From: Solimonas soli DSM 21787
GTDB lineage: Bacteria; Pseudomonadota; Gammaproteobacteria; Nevskiales; Nevskiaceae
NCBI RefSeq assembly: GCF_000474945.1
Contig: NZ_AXDW01000001.1
Span: 248,001 to 312,000, forward strand
Reading direction: 5' to 3'
Length of the DNA stretch: 64,000 nucleotides
Of this stretch, positions 24,933 to 35,209 are shown piece after piece. Position 1 is the first letter of the stretch. Every line of letters starts with the position of its first letter. The notes beneath the pieces are model-generated. The model made no database searches. It was given only the letters and a program-made list of their open reading frames with translations, and was not told where the DNA came from. Position numbers and translations under genes: made by a program.

Positions 24933-26300
24933 CTAGCGCACGCCCTGCTGGAGCAGGTAGTCCGGCGAGGTGTCGTTTTCAGGACGCGGCTTTTCCAGCG
25001 AACGCATGCCGCAGCCTTCGTCGCAGCCCATGTGCGCAAGGAAAGCCACCGTGTTCCTGGAATGATCGAACACGATGTTGGCCGGCGTGTAGGCGCTGGG
25101 ATGGAAGTAGTCCTGCGTTTGCGGAGAGATCATGGTGCGGTAGTACTTGCCGCTGGCGTCCCAGCCCGACCACATCACTTCGTTCCAGGTGTCCTCGTCG
25201 AGGTAGAAACGCTTGCGCGCTACGACATGGCGCTTGCCCGGCGCGAGCGTGGCTTCCATCACCCAGACACGGCGCAGCTCCCAGCGGAACTTGTCGGTCT
25301 TGAAGCTGCCCGGCAGGGCGATATCGGCGACTTTGGTGTGGAACTGGAAATCGTAGTCGTTGGCGGGAATGTACATCTCCTGCTTGCCGATCAGCTTCCA
25401 GTTGTAACGGTCGAGCTTGCCGTAGAAAGTGTCACCCTCGTCACCGAAGTCGGCGCCGCCATAGGTGGCATTGGGCGTGTCGTAGCTGACTTCCGGTGCC
25501 AGGCGCACCCGGCGCTGGCCCGGATTGTAGATCCAGACCGACGCGTCGTTCTTGGCATAGCTGACGTAGTTCCACGTGACGACCGCCGTGCCGTTCTGAC
25601 GCGGCGGCGCGACGAGATGCAGAAGCTGCCGCGCCGTGAACGGCGTGCCGATTTTGTCCGGCGCGCTGAAGGGATGGTAGAAGTAATCTTCGGACCGATT
25701 GATGAAGTTGAGCCGGCCCGCACTGTCGACCAGGTAAGCCTCGAAGGTGAGATCCATCTGCGGCCAGCGAAAGCGCATGTTGGAATTCCACTGCACTTCG
25801 GCGCCAGTCTTGGGGATCGGGAACGGCACGCCGGGATGCGCGCCTTCCACGCCGTCGATCTCGCCCACCATCTTGGCGTGCGTGGCGTTGTAGATCATGC
25901 CCTCCTCGGCGTACTTGGGAAACGCAGCGGTCCGGCGCGTCGGGTACACGTCGATGAAGAAGGTGTCGGGATAACGCTCCATCAGGTACAGCTGGCCTTC
26001 GGACAGCTTGTCCTTGTACTTCTCCTTGTTCTTGTTGTCGATGCGGAACAGCGGCTTGTCAGCTGGGAACGGGTTGATCAGCTTCATGTCGCCAGCCTTG
26101 GCGCCGGGCGGCGGCGTGGTCAGGCCGCCGGTGTAAGCCGGGATGGTGCCTTCTGCGTTGCCGGCCTTCTCGGCGCCCCAGGGGGTGAGCGTGGTACCGA
26201 GCTGCTTGGCCTCGTCCTCGCTCACGGCAGCCGAAGCGGCGCTGGCGCCAAAAGTCGCAAGGACTGCTACGGCCAGCATCGATTTCATCTTCATTTGCAC
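24933..26300 (-). CDS. DUF1329 exported protein (LolB-like envelope factor)
   Basis: A 455-residue protein with a Sec signal peptide (cleavage near residue 25, after ASAASA) and the DUF1329 pattern: an N-terminal KQLGTTLTPWGAEKAGNAEG segment and later WVYNPGQRRVRLAPE-like and WELRRVWVMEATL strands. DUF1329 proteins partner with DUF1302 in the outer membrane/periplasm and have a LolB-like fold (recollection). They are linked to uptake or tolerance of hydrophobic substrates. Start is GTG 26300 with GGAGG 4 bases upstream, or ATG 26294. Eleven bases separate it from DUF1302, so coupling is likely. Confidence 0.9.
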   Translation of the reverse strand: MQMKMKSMLAVAVLATFGASAASAAVSEDEAKQLGTTLTPWGAEKAGNAEGTIPAYTGGLTTPPPGAKAGDMKLINPFPADKPLFRIDNKNKEKYKDKLSEGQLYLMERYPDTFFIDVYPTRRTAAFPKYAEEGMIYNATHAKMVGEIDGVEGAHPGVPFPIPKTGAEVQWNSNMRFRWPQMDLTFEAYLVDSAGRLNFINRSEDYFYHPFSAPDKIGTPFTARQLLHLVAPPRQNGTAVVTWNYVSYAKNDASVWIYNPGQRRVRLAPEVSYDTPNATYGGADFGDEGDTFYGKLDRYNWKLIGKQEMYIPANDYDFQFHTKVADIALPGSFKTDKFRWELRRVWVMEATLAPGKRHVVARKRFYLDEDTWNEVMWSGWDASGKYYRTMISPQTQDYFHPSAYTPANIVFDHSRNTVAFLAHMGCDEGCGMRSLEKPRPENDTSPDYLLQQGVR

Positions 26301-26311
26301 GGTGCCTCCAA

Positions 26312-28105
26312 TCAGAAAGTGGTCTTGGCCGTCAGCATGATGCGGCCGCGATCATTGTAGAAATAAGTGCCGGAGCCGCCCGGGTAGTAGCCCGCATCGT
26401 TGACGTCTTCATGCTTGGCATAGGAGCCCTGGTACGACAGCGTGACTTCGTAGAGCTGGCGGATGAAGGCCTTGATGCCGGCCGAATACACCATGCTGCC
26501 CTGGTTTCCACCGCCGATGCCAGCGTAGTTGCCGGTGATGCCGTAGCTGACGCTGATCGGCGCGGACAGATCGACGCCGGCAAAGGTCTGCGGCCACTGC
26601 GGCTCGACATTGACCTGTGCCGCCAGATAATTGTCGGTGGAGCAGCCGGCACGCTTGCCGCCGCTGCCCGGCGGGCAATTGGCGGTACCGTTTCCGTTGT
26701 AGAGCTCTTCGTGATCGGTGATCTTGTCGAGGTGGGTATAGGCGATTTCGGCGATGACCTGCCCCGTGGGCGCGACGAAGGTGGTGGGCAGCACGATGAT
26801 CGCGTTGACCACGGCGTTGAGCAGGTTGCCGCGCGGGCCCCTGCCATCGGCCGCGATGCCCACGTTGTTGAGCGCGCTGTCGAAGCGGTACGAGACTTCG
26901 CCCGCGTAGCTGATGCCGCCCAGCGCCTGGCTGTAGCTGGCGCCGACCAGCTGCGTGCCACGGTTATAGGCCAGGGCATAGGTGCCGGCGTTGAGGCCGC
27001 CTTCCGCACTGGGCGTCGGGCTGGTCTGAACCACCTCGGGCGCGCTGTAGGGCGTGACCTCGTCGAACTTGCGGTAATACAGGCCCAACTGGCCACCGCC
27101 CCACCAGGGCGTGGCATAGCGCATCATTGCGCCGTAGTTGCCCTCTGCGTCGGGCTCGTTCGCCGACTTGCGGGCCAGGAACACCGGCTGGTCGGTCGAC
27201 GCGCCGACGACGGCGCCGGGCAGCACGGTGCCGGTGAAGAAGCGGTCCGGCCCCTGGAACAGCCAGCCCACCGCACCCAGGTACGTGCCACCTTCGGGAT
27301 TGCGGCTCGGCTTCCAGTCGAGGAAGTACTGCACCGCCACCGACAGGTTGCCGGTCAGCTGCGCCACCGAGGAAATCTGCGCCACGGGCAGGAACACCTC
27401 CTTGGTCTCGATGCCGGGGCTGGTGATCGCCTTGAGGCCGTCGATCGGCGCCTGCGAGTACGAGATCGCCTGGTTGCCGAAGAACAGGCCTTCGCCCCAG
27501 TAGATGGTGTGCTGGCCGGCCTTGACGTTGACCGAGACGTCTCCCAACTGGAACAGTGCGAAGGCGAAGGCATCGAGCACTTCGCCGCTCGGCCCGCGGT
27601 AGTAGCGCTTGGTGTAGTTGGAATACTGGTTGCCGTAATAGCTCGACAGCTCCGAGTATGGCACGCTCACGGGTATCGCAGTCCCCGCGCCCGGGCTGCC
27701 TTCGGGGATTACGAAAGTGCTGTTGTAGGTGCCAGGATGGGTCTTGACGTCGGTGTCGTGGTAGGCCTGGTCATACCAGCCCGCGCCCGACACGCGCACG
27801 CCGTAGCGGTTCTGGTACGACAGGTCGACTTCTTCGAGCACGTCGAGACGGGCATTGATGATGTCGCCCTGGTCGAACTTGTAGTCGCTTTCGTCGTTGA
27901 AGGTGTTGCCGGCGATCTTGTCATCGCGATCCTGCACCCGCACGCCCGTGTTGAATCGCAGGGTAGTGTCGGCGTTGAGCCGCCAGTCCGGCACGCCCAG
28001 ATTGATCGGCGCCGCTTGCGCCGCGCCCATCGCGGTAAGCCCCGCCGCGACGGCGAACGGCTGTTTCATCAGCTTCAAATATCGCCAGCTTTTTCTCTTG
28101 TTCAT
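26312..28105 (-). CDS. DUF1302 outer-membrane protein
   Basis: A 597-residue protein with a signal peptide (about residues 1-31, ending AAQA) and many alternating beta strands, ending in a C-terminal phenylalanine (TAKTTF) as in outer-membrane barrels. The opening of the mature protein (NLGVPDWRLNADTTLRFN) is typical of DUF1302. It is probably a channel or receptor for a poorly soluble substrate. GGAGGAGAGAG directly precedes the ATG at 28105. It is the first gene of a roughly 14-kb minus-strand unit and faces the operator region. Confidence 0.9.
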   Translation of the reverse strand: MNKRKSWRYLKLMKQPFAVAAGLTAMGAAQAAPINLGVPDWRLNADTTLRFNTGVRVQDRDDKIAGNTFNDESDYKFDQGDIINARLDVLEEVDLSYQNRYGVRVSGAGWYDQAYHDTDVKTHPGTYNSTFVIPEGSPGAGTAIPVSVPYSELSSYYGNQYSNYTKRYYRGPSGEVLDAFAFALFQLGDVSVNVKAGQHTIYWGEGLFFGNQAISYSQAPIDGLKAITSPGIETKEVFLPVAQISSVAQLTGNLSVAVQYFLDWKPSRNPEGGTYLGAVGWLFQGPDRFFTGTVLPGAVVGASTDQPVFLARKSANEPDAEGNYGAMMRYATPWWGGGQLGLYYRKFDEVTPYSAPEVVQTSPTPSAEGGLNAGTYALAYNRGTQLVGASYSQALGGISYAGEVSYRFDSALNNVGIAADGRGPRGNLLNAVVNAIIVLPTTFVAPTGQVIAEIAYTHLDKITDHEELYNGNGTANCPPGSGGKRAGCSTDNYLAAQVNVEPQWPQTFAGVDLSAPISVSYGITGNYAGIGGGNQGSMVYSAGIKAFIRQLYEVTLSYQGSYAKHEDVNDAGYYPGGSGTYFYNDRGRIMLTAKTTF

Positions 28106-28429
28106 TCTCTCTCCTCCACCTACGTTGTAGGACGATGCCACTTACCGGAACTGACCTTCTGAACGCGGGCACGGCCTGCTTGTTCCGTCACAGCCGTGCC
28201 ATTTGCTCTTCGGGAGACGATCAAAGACGGGGAGCGGCCGATGCGTGCCGTGATGAGCGGCCCGCCACCAACGAAAGCTGCCGTCCGGCAGCTGCGCGAG
28301 CCGCCATCGAGGGACTGACCATCGACGACGCAAGGTCTTTGGGCTCCGCGACGGCGATCGGTTTCGCCTTACTCACCATTGCCGCTCTCCTCCTGCTGAC
28401 ACGCCCCCTGTCGAGACGAGGGCTTATAA

Positions 28430-28448
28430 AACTGAAATATACTCAGCT
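28430..28448. promoter_or_regulatory. Palindromic operator, copy B
   Basis: AACTGAAATATACTCAGCT has arms AACTGA and TCAGCT around 7 bases, the same 6-7-6 geometry as the copy at 8472. Its spacer contains the -10 box of the candidate minus-strand promoter for DUF1302, so binding would block transcription. Confidence 0.55.
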
Positions 28449-28464
28449 ATTGGCCGACAAGCAA
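28436..28464 (-). promoter_or_regulatory. Candidate promoter for the DUF1302 unit
   Basis: On the minus strand a -35-like TTGCTT (28464-28459) and a -10-like TATATT (28441-28436) are separated by 17 bases. Operator copies B and C cover the -10 and -35 boxes respectively. The -35 match is poor, which leaves the call tentative. Confidence 0.4.
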
Positions 28465-28477
28465 CATATCGTCAGTT
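28459..28477. promoter_or_regulatory. Operator half-site, copy C
   Basis: AAGCAACATATCGTCAGTT keeps one perfect arm (TCAGTT) and the CGATATG-like spacer on the opposite strand, but the other arm matches at only 3 of 6 positions. Its centre lies 29 bases from copy B, and it covers the -35 box of the candidate promoter. It may be a weak or cooperative site. Confidence 0.4.
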
Positions 28478-28565
28478 TTTTTTCGAGTCGGGATTCGCGA
28501 GCGGCAAGCACGAGCCGACGATCGCAGGCCGGCCTGCAGCGGCCGCGCTTGTCCACCGGCGCATC

Positions 28566-28584
28566 AGCTGATATATCGTCAACT
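28566..28584. promoter_or_regulatory. Palindromic operator, copy D
   Basis: AGCTGATATATCGTCAACT has arms AGCTGA/TCAACT (one mismatch) around 7 bases and matches the reverse strand of copy A at 15 of 19 positions. It lies about 100 bases before the tetR start, suitable for autoregulation. Confidence 0.5.
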
Positions 28585-28687
28585 CTGCCGTGCGTAAGTC
28601 CTCGCCCCGGCGCGTTATGACGGCAGCAAGATTCCACTAAAATAATGCTGTATCGCCCAGGCGGAACGTACAACCGAAGCCGAGTCC

Positions 28688-29431
28688 ATGAGCCAGACGA
28701 TCACGACCAACAAGCAGGGGCAGGAACTCGGACGCAAGGGACACAACTCCAGACTCAGGCTCATGGAAGCCGCAGAACGCCTGCTGCGGACGCAGTCGCC
28801 GGTGACCCTGACGGCAGTGTCGATCGCCAAGGAAGCCAAGATGTCGTCGGCCGCCTTCTACCTGTACTTCGAAGACGTGCGCAACGTCCTGCTCGCGCTC
28901 AGCGAAGCCGCGGCCACCGAGATGGCCGAGGCTCACCAGATCCTTCAGCAGCCCTGGGACGCCAAGGAACCGGATTTCAGGCACGCCTTCGATCTGGTTT
29001 CGGCTTTCTACAGGGTCTACGAACGTCATAGCTCGGTGTTGCGTTACTGCAACCTGGAAGCCGACCGCGGCGACGTGCGCTTCGAGCAAGTACGGCTCAG
29101 CATCGTGGTTCCATTCTTCGAACAGGTTGCCGAGCGCATCTACGCGGCGTCGGCGAAAGACGCACGGCGTTCGCGCGGTGATGCCTATGCCGAGGCGATC
29201 GTGCTGGTCTCCGCCATGGAGCGCAGTGCATCCAGCGACCCCAAGAAAGTGCAGAGCACCATCGGAACCAAGCGCCTGCAAGAGGCCACGGCGCGGCTGC
29301 TCGCCTGGCGCCTGAGCCCGTCTGCGGCCCATTCCATGTCACTCGGAACCGCAGACCCGCCGGCCAAGCCGGCCAAGCCTGGCCCGGCGAAAGCAACGAG
29401 GAAAAAAGCCAAGGCGGTTCGAGCCGGCTGA
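28688..29431 (+). CDS. TetR/AcrR-family transcriptional regulator
   Basis: A 247-residue regulator. The N-terminal DNA-binding domain occupies about residues 20-70 with recognition-helix text SSAAFYLYFEDVRNVL. The helical ligand-binding domain follows, and the last ~25 residues are rich in Lys, Ala and Pro, a basic tail that is unusual for the family. It is divergent from the DUF1302 unit and has three copies of the palindrome in its upstream region. A repressor that responds to the pathway substrate and controls both its own gene and the cluster is the simplest reading. The Shine-Dalgarno match is weak. Confidence 0.87.
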   Translation: MSQTITTNKQGQELGRKGHNSRLRLMEAAERLLRTQSPVTLTAVSIAKEAKMSSAAFYLYFEDVRNVLLALSEAAATEMAEAHQILQQPWDAKEPDFRHAFDLVSAFYRVYERHSSVLRYCNLEADRGDVRFEQVRLSIVVPFFEQVAERIYAASAKDARRSRGDAYAEAIVLVSAMERSASSDPKKVQSTIGTKRLQEATARLLAWRLSPSAAHSMSLGTADPPAKPAKPGPAKATRKKAKAVRAG

Positions 29432-29636
29432 GGCCGGCGTCATCGACGCGCAGACCATGTGACTCGGCTCCTTGCCCGTCTCCCAGATGCTGCTGGTCGG
29501 ACAGCGCATCCTCTTCGGAGGAAACCCTGGACCGTCGAGGCCATCGATGAGGAGCAGAAGACGATCGATGTGGCCGAGCGCGCAGCGGGGCCTGGCCCGT
29601 CGAAAAAAGGCACTGCGGAACCCCATAAACAACAAC

Positions 29637-29657
29637 GCCGGCCCAACTGCGGCCGGC
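29637..29657 (-). terminator. Terminator-like hairpin after tRNA-Leu
   Basis: GCCGGCC (29637-29643) and GGCCGGC (29651-29657) form a 7-base stem with a 7-base loop, directly 3' of the tRNA on the minus strand. It is followed by GTTGTTGTTT, a poor but T-rich tail. It probably ends the secG-tRNA transcript. No gene is visible in the 232 bases between tetR and the tRNA. Confidence 0.5.
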
Positions 29658-29663
29658 TTGCTT

Positions 29664-29748
29664 TGGTGCCCACGGAGAGACTCGAACTCCCATGACTTTC
29701 GCCGCTACCACCTCAAGGTAGTGTGTCTACCAATTCCACCACGTGGGC
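29664..29748 (-). tRNA. tRNA-Leu(GAG)
   Basis: The minus strand starts GCCCACGTGGTGGAATTGG and ends TCTCCGTGGGCACCA, giving a 7-base acceptor stem, a leucine-type long variable arm, the GTTCGAGTC T-loop and an encoded CCA. The anticodon stem-loop CTACC-TTGAGGT-GGTAG gives anticodon GAG. The position next to secG equals leuU-secG of E. coli. Confidence 0.97.
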
Positions 29749-29806
29749 AAGAACGCGGGGTACCGCAACGGGGCGCGAATTCTAGCGCCTCGTTTTCGAT
29801 TTGTCT

Positions 29807-30178
29807 CTATTCGGGAACGACGGGCGCCTTCTTTTCATCGGTCGTCGCCGGCGCTGCGGGAGCCGCAGGCGTTGCCGGCGCGGTCTCGGCCGCCTTGGCG
29901 GCTTCGGTCGAGACGCGATCGACGATCGAGCCGCTGCTCGTGTCGCGCTGACCATGCACGAGGTAGGCAAGCGCGAGGCTGACGGCGAAGAACACCGTCG
30001 CCAGATAGGCCGTCGAGCGCGACAGGAAGTTCGCCGAACCGCGCGAACCGAACACCGTGCCCGACGCACCGCTGCCGAACGCCGCGCCGGCGTCGGCGCC
30101 CTTGCCGTGCTGAATGAGGATCAGGCCGACCAGCGCCACCGCGACCAGCACCTGAACAACCACCAGAATCGTGTACAT
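29807..30178 (-). CDS. secG: Preprotein translocase subunit SecG
   Basis: A 123-residue inner-membrane protein of the SecYEG channel. The first helix is ILVVVQVLVAVALVGLILIQ, followed by the conserved HGKGADAGAAFGSG and FGSRGSANFLSR loop and the second helix (about 56-74). The C-terminal tail is a long Ala/Pro/Glu-rich extension, making it slightly longer than the ~110-residue E. coli protein. It lies 8 bases after tpiA and 58 bases before the tRNA-Leu, the usual gammaproteobacterial arrangement. Confidence 0.97.
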   Translation of the reverse strand: MYTILVVVQVLVAVALVGLILIQHGKGADAGAAFGSGASGTVFGSRGSANFLSRSTAYLATVFFAVSLALAYLVHGQRDTSSGSIVDRVSTEAAKAAETAPATPAAPAAPATTDEKKAPVVPE

Positions 30179-30186
30179 GCCTTAGC

Positions 30187-30957
30187 TCACTGACAGAGCG
30201 ACTGCGCCAAGGCGCAGATCGCCAGGAATTCCGCTGCCTTCAGCGATGCGCCGCCGATCAGGCCGCCATCGACATCGGCATTGGCAAACAGGGTCGCGGC
30301 GTTGTCCGCCTTGACGCTGCCGCCATAGAGAATGCGGGTCGAATTGGCGATTTTAGCATTCGTCTTGGCAAGCTGACCACGGATAAAGGCGTGCGCGGCC
30401 TGCGCCTGTTCCGGACTCGCCGTGCGGCCGGTGCCGATCGCCCATACCGGCTCGTAAGCGATGACGGCCGACTTGAACGCCGCCGCCCCCGTCAGATCGA
30501 CGACCGCGCCGAGTTGTCGCGCCAGCACGCTCTCCGTCTGCCCGTCCTCGCGTTCGGCGAGCGTCTCGCCGAGGCAGAGCACCGGCACGAGACCGCAGGC
30601 CTGCGCGGTCTTGAACTTGTGCGCGACCAGCGCATCGCTCTCGCCGTACAGCGAGCGGCGCTCGGAATGGCCGACCAGGACGTACGAGCAGCCGACGTCC
30701 TTGAGCATGCCGCCGTGAATCTCGCCGGTGAAGGCGCCGGGTTTTTCCTGTTCGCTGAGCGTCTGTGCGCCGAGCTGCACGCTGCTGCCGTTCAGCGCCG
30801 CGCCCACGGACTCGATGTACACCGCCGGCGGGCAAACGACGATGTCGATGCCGGGGAAACGCTTCGAATCGAAGACCACGTCGTGCACGAGGCTCGCGTT
30901 CGCGTCACGTGCGCCGTTCATCTTCCAGTTACCCGCCACCATCTTGCGCCGCGCCAT
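30187..30957 (-). CDS. tpiA: Triosephosphate isomerase
   Basis: A 256-residue TIM barrel that interconverts dihydroxyacetone phosphate and glyceraldehyde 3-phosphate in glycolysis. Catalytic residues are visible as Lys12 (GNWKMNG), His97 (VGHSERR) and Glu169 (AYEPVWAIGTG); the phosphate loop GGSVKADN follows near the C-terminus. Length and motifs match the family exactly. It is placed between glmM and secG. Confidence 0.98.
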   Translation of the reverse strand: MARRKMVAGNWKMNGARDANASLVHDVVFDSKRFPGIDIVVCPPAVYIESVGAALNGSSVQLGAQTLSEQEKPGAFTGEIHGGMLKDVGCSYVLVGHSERRSLYGESDALVAHKFKTAQACGLVPVLCLGETLAEREDGQTESVLARQLGAVVDLTGAAAFKSAVIAYEPVWAIGTGRTASPEQAQAAHAFIRGQLAKTNAKIANSTRILYGGSVKADNAATLFANADVDGGLIGGASLKAAEFLAICALAQSLCQ

Positions 30958-30999
30958 CTCTGCACTCCGTTATCGCGTTTCGTGGAATCCTGGAAAAAC

Positions 31000-32337
31000 T
31001 CAAGCCCGGGCCGCGTCGACGGCCGCGGCGAGCGACTGCGCGCTGCTCTGCGCGAGCGCCTCGTCGTCGGCTTCGACCATCACCCGGATCAGCGGCTCGG
31101 TGCCGGATGCGCGCAGCAGCACGCGGCCGCGCGCGCCGAGGGCGGCGACGGTGGCCGCTTCCGCATCGCGCACCGCGCTGCTGGCCAGCACATCGGCGGC
31201 CCTGCCCCGCACCGGCAGGTTGATCAGCACCTGAGGAAATCGGTGCATGCCGGCCGCAAGCTCCTGCAGGCCGCGCCCCTGGCCGACCGCGGCGGCCAGC
31301 ACCTGGAGCGCGGTGACGATGCCGTCGCCGGTCGTGGTGCGGTCGAGACAGATCGTGTGGCCGGAGCCTTCGCCGCCGAGCATGCCGCCCGTCTCGCGCA
31401 GCAACTCCATCACGTAGCGGTCGCCGACCTTGGCGCGCCGGAATTCCACCTTCAGCGCTTCCAGCCCGCGCTCGAGCCCGAGGTTCGACATCTGCGTGCC
31501 GACCACCGGACCGCGCAATTCGCCGGCGGCCAGACGCGCGCGGGCGATGATGTAGAGAATCTGGTCGCCGTCGATCTCGTTGCCGGCCGCATCGACCATC
31601 AGGCAACGGTCGGCGTCGCCGTCGAGCGCAATGCCGAGATCGGCGCCCCACTGGTGCACCGCGGCCTTGACCGCGCCGAGATGCGTGGAGCCGCAACCGG
31701 CATTGATGTTGAGGCCGTTCGGGTGATCGCCGATCGCCACGACCTTCGCGCCGAGCTCCTCGAAGACCGCAGGCCCGACCCGGTACGCCGCACCGTTCGC
31801 GCAGTCGACGACCAGTTTCAGGCCCTTGAGATTCTTCTCGCCGAAAGTGCCCTTGCAGAATTCGATGTAGCGGCCCGCGGCATCGTCGATGCGCTTTGCG
31901 CGGCCGAGCTGGTCGGGCGCGACGCAATCGAGCGGCGCGTCGATCATGCGTTCGATCTCGAGCTCGATGTCGTCGCTGAGCTTGCCGCCGTCAGGACCGA
32001 AGAACTTCACGCCATTGTCGTGATGCGGGTTGTGCGAGGCGGAGATGACGACGCCGGCCTGCGCGCGCAAGGCGCGCGTGAGATACGCGACGCCCGGCGT
32101 CGGCAGCGGCCCGAGCAGATCGGTCTCGACGCCGGCCGCCGCGAACCCGGCCTCCAGCGCGGATTCGAGCATGTAGCCGGAGCGGCGCGTGTCCTTGCCG
32201 ACCACCACCCGCGCACCGCTGCCATTCGCCAGCACGCGCCCGGCCGCCCAGCCCAGCTTGAGCGCGAACTCCGGCGTCATCGGCGACTCGCCGACCCGCC
32301 CGCGCACCCCATCGGTTCCGAAATACTGCCGGCTCAC
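31000..32337 (-). CDS. glmM: Phosphoglucosamine mutase
   Basis: A 445-residue enzyme converting glucosamine 6-phosphate to glucosamine 1-phosphate for UDP-GlcNAc, peptidoglycan and LPS synthesis. The activating phosphoserine is Ser101 in ISASHNP, the magnesium loop is LDGDADR, the sugar-binding loop is GGEGSGH, and the C-terminal phosphate-binding loop is [12 protein letters not shown]. Its first codon overlaps the end of folP by four bases, so the two are coupled. Confidence 0.98.
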   Translation of the reverse strand: MSRQYFGTDGVRGRVGESPMTPEFALKLGWAAGRVLANGSGARVVVGKDTRRSGYMLESALEAGFAAAGVETDLLGPLPTPGVAYLTRALRAQAGVVISASHNPHHDNGVKFFGPDGGKLSDDIELEIERMIDAPLDCVAPDQLGRAKRIDDAAGRYIEFCKGTFGEKNLKGLKLVVDCANGAAYRVGPAVFEELGAKVVAIGDHPNGLNINAGCGSTHLGAVKAAVHQWGADLGIALDGDADRCLMVDAAGNEIDGDQILYIIARARLAAGELRGPVVGTQMSNLGLERGLEALKVEFRRAKVGDRYVMELLRETGGMLGGEGSGHTICLDRTTTGDGIVTALQVLAAAVGQGRGLQELAAGMHRFPQVLINLPVRGRAADVLASSAVRDAEAATVAALGARGRVLLRASGTEPLIRVMVEADDEALAQSSAQSLAAAVDAARA

Positions 32338-33170
32338 GTTTCCCTGGCTCTCCGCAGCGCGTGCGCGACGCGAATCGCGTCGGCCGTCGCCTGCACATCG
32401 TGGACGCGCACTATAGCGGCCCCCTGCCAGACGGCAATGGCCGCGATGGCGAGGCCGCCTGGCAGACGCTCGCCGACGGCGCGCCCGAGCAGCTGGCCGA
32501 GCATCGACTTGCGCGAGGCGCCGATCAGCAGCGGCACGCCGAGCGCGCGCAGCGCCTCGCCGTGCGCCAGCAAGGCGAGGTTATGTTCCAGCGTCTTGCC
32601 GAAACCGATGCCGGGGTCGACGCAGATGCTGGCGCGCGCGATGCCGGCCGACTCGCAGGCGGCGATGCGCGCGGCGAGGAACGCGCACACCTCGGCAACG
32701 ACGTCGTCGTACCGCGGCGCGTGCTGCATGGTCTTCGGTTCGCCCTGCATGTGCATCAGGCAAACCGCGGCGCCGGTGTCGCGCACGGCCTCCATCGCGC
32801 CCGGCGTCCGCAGGGCATGGACATCGTTGACGAGTTCCGCGCCCGCGGCGCAGGCAGCGCGCATGACGGCGGGCTTCATGGTGTCGACGGAGACGACGAC
32901 GTCGAGCTCGCGGCGGATCGCCTCGATCACCGGCACGACACGATCGATCTCCTCCGCCTCATCGACCGGCGCCGACCCCGGTCGCGTCGATTCGCCGCCA
33001 ACGTCGATGATGCGCGCGCCCTCGCCGGCCATCTCGCGCGCGCGCCGCAGGGCCGCCGCCGGATCGACGTGCCGTCCGCCGTCCGAGAACGAGTCCGGCG
33101 TGACGTTGAGGATGCCCATGACCGCCGGCGCGTCGAGCGGCAGCGTGCGGCGCGGCAACTGGAGCTGCAT
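32334..33170 (-). CDS. folP: Dihydropteroate synthase
   Basis: A 278-residue TIM-barrel enzyme that joins p-aminobenzoate to dihydropterin pyrophosphate in folate synthesis. Both family signatures are present: [14 protein letters not shown] (about 19-32) and [13 protein letters not shown] (about 55-67). Lys and Arg residues of the pterin/phosphate site are seen in [11 protein letters not shown] and the final VRVHDV. It sits between ftsH and glmM as in E. coli. Confidence 0.98.
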   Translation of the reverse strand: MQLQLPRRTLPLDAPAVMGILNVTPDSFSDGGRHVDPAAALRRAREMAGEGARIIDVGGESTRPGSAPVDEAEEIDRVVPVIEAIRRELDVVVSVDTMKPAVMRAACAAGAELVNDVHALRTPGAMEAVRDTGAAVCLMHMQGEPKTMQHAPRYDDVVAEVCAFLAARIAACESAGIARASICVDPGIGFGKTLEHNLALLAHGEALRALGVPLLIGASRKSMLGQLLGRAVGERLPGGLAIAAIAVWQGAAIVRVHDVQATADAIRVAHALRRARET

Positions 33171-33206
33171 GGCGGAGCGGACGCGGGGTGCCGGCGCAAA
33201 CGACGA

Positions 33207-33224
33207 GGCCGGCTCGCGCCGGCC
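33207..33224 (-). promoter_or_regulatory. Intercistronic hairpin between ftsH and folP
   Basis: GGCCGGC and GCCGGCC form a 7-base perfect stem with a 4-base TCGC loop, starting 9 bases after the ftsH stop in the transcript. No T-run follows. It may protect the ftsH message or lower read-through into folP. Confidence 0.35.
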
Positions 33225-33232
33225 CCGGGACT

Positions 33233-35173
<1,941 letters not shown>

Positions 35174-35209
35174 CGTCGGGGGCCTGTCTGGAACACGTAC
35201 GATGGCACC

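Larger units (their letters stand above)
28106..28687. other. Divergent regulatory region between DUF1302 unit and tetR
   Basis: These 582 bases contain no gene I can support; the open frames lack ribosome sites and recognisable domains. An A+T-rich segment at 28420-28480 carries two palindromic operators and a minus-strand promoter, and a third operator lies at 28566-28584. A weak plus-strand promoter toward tetR may be TTATGA/TAAAAT at about 28614-28642. Confidence 0.6.

Noticed and set aside
28135-28620. 161-codon plus-strand frame in the operator region
   Set aside because: It has no ribosome site or recognisable domain and would run through the operators and promoter.
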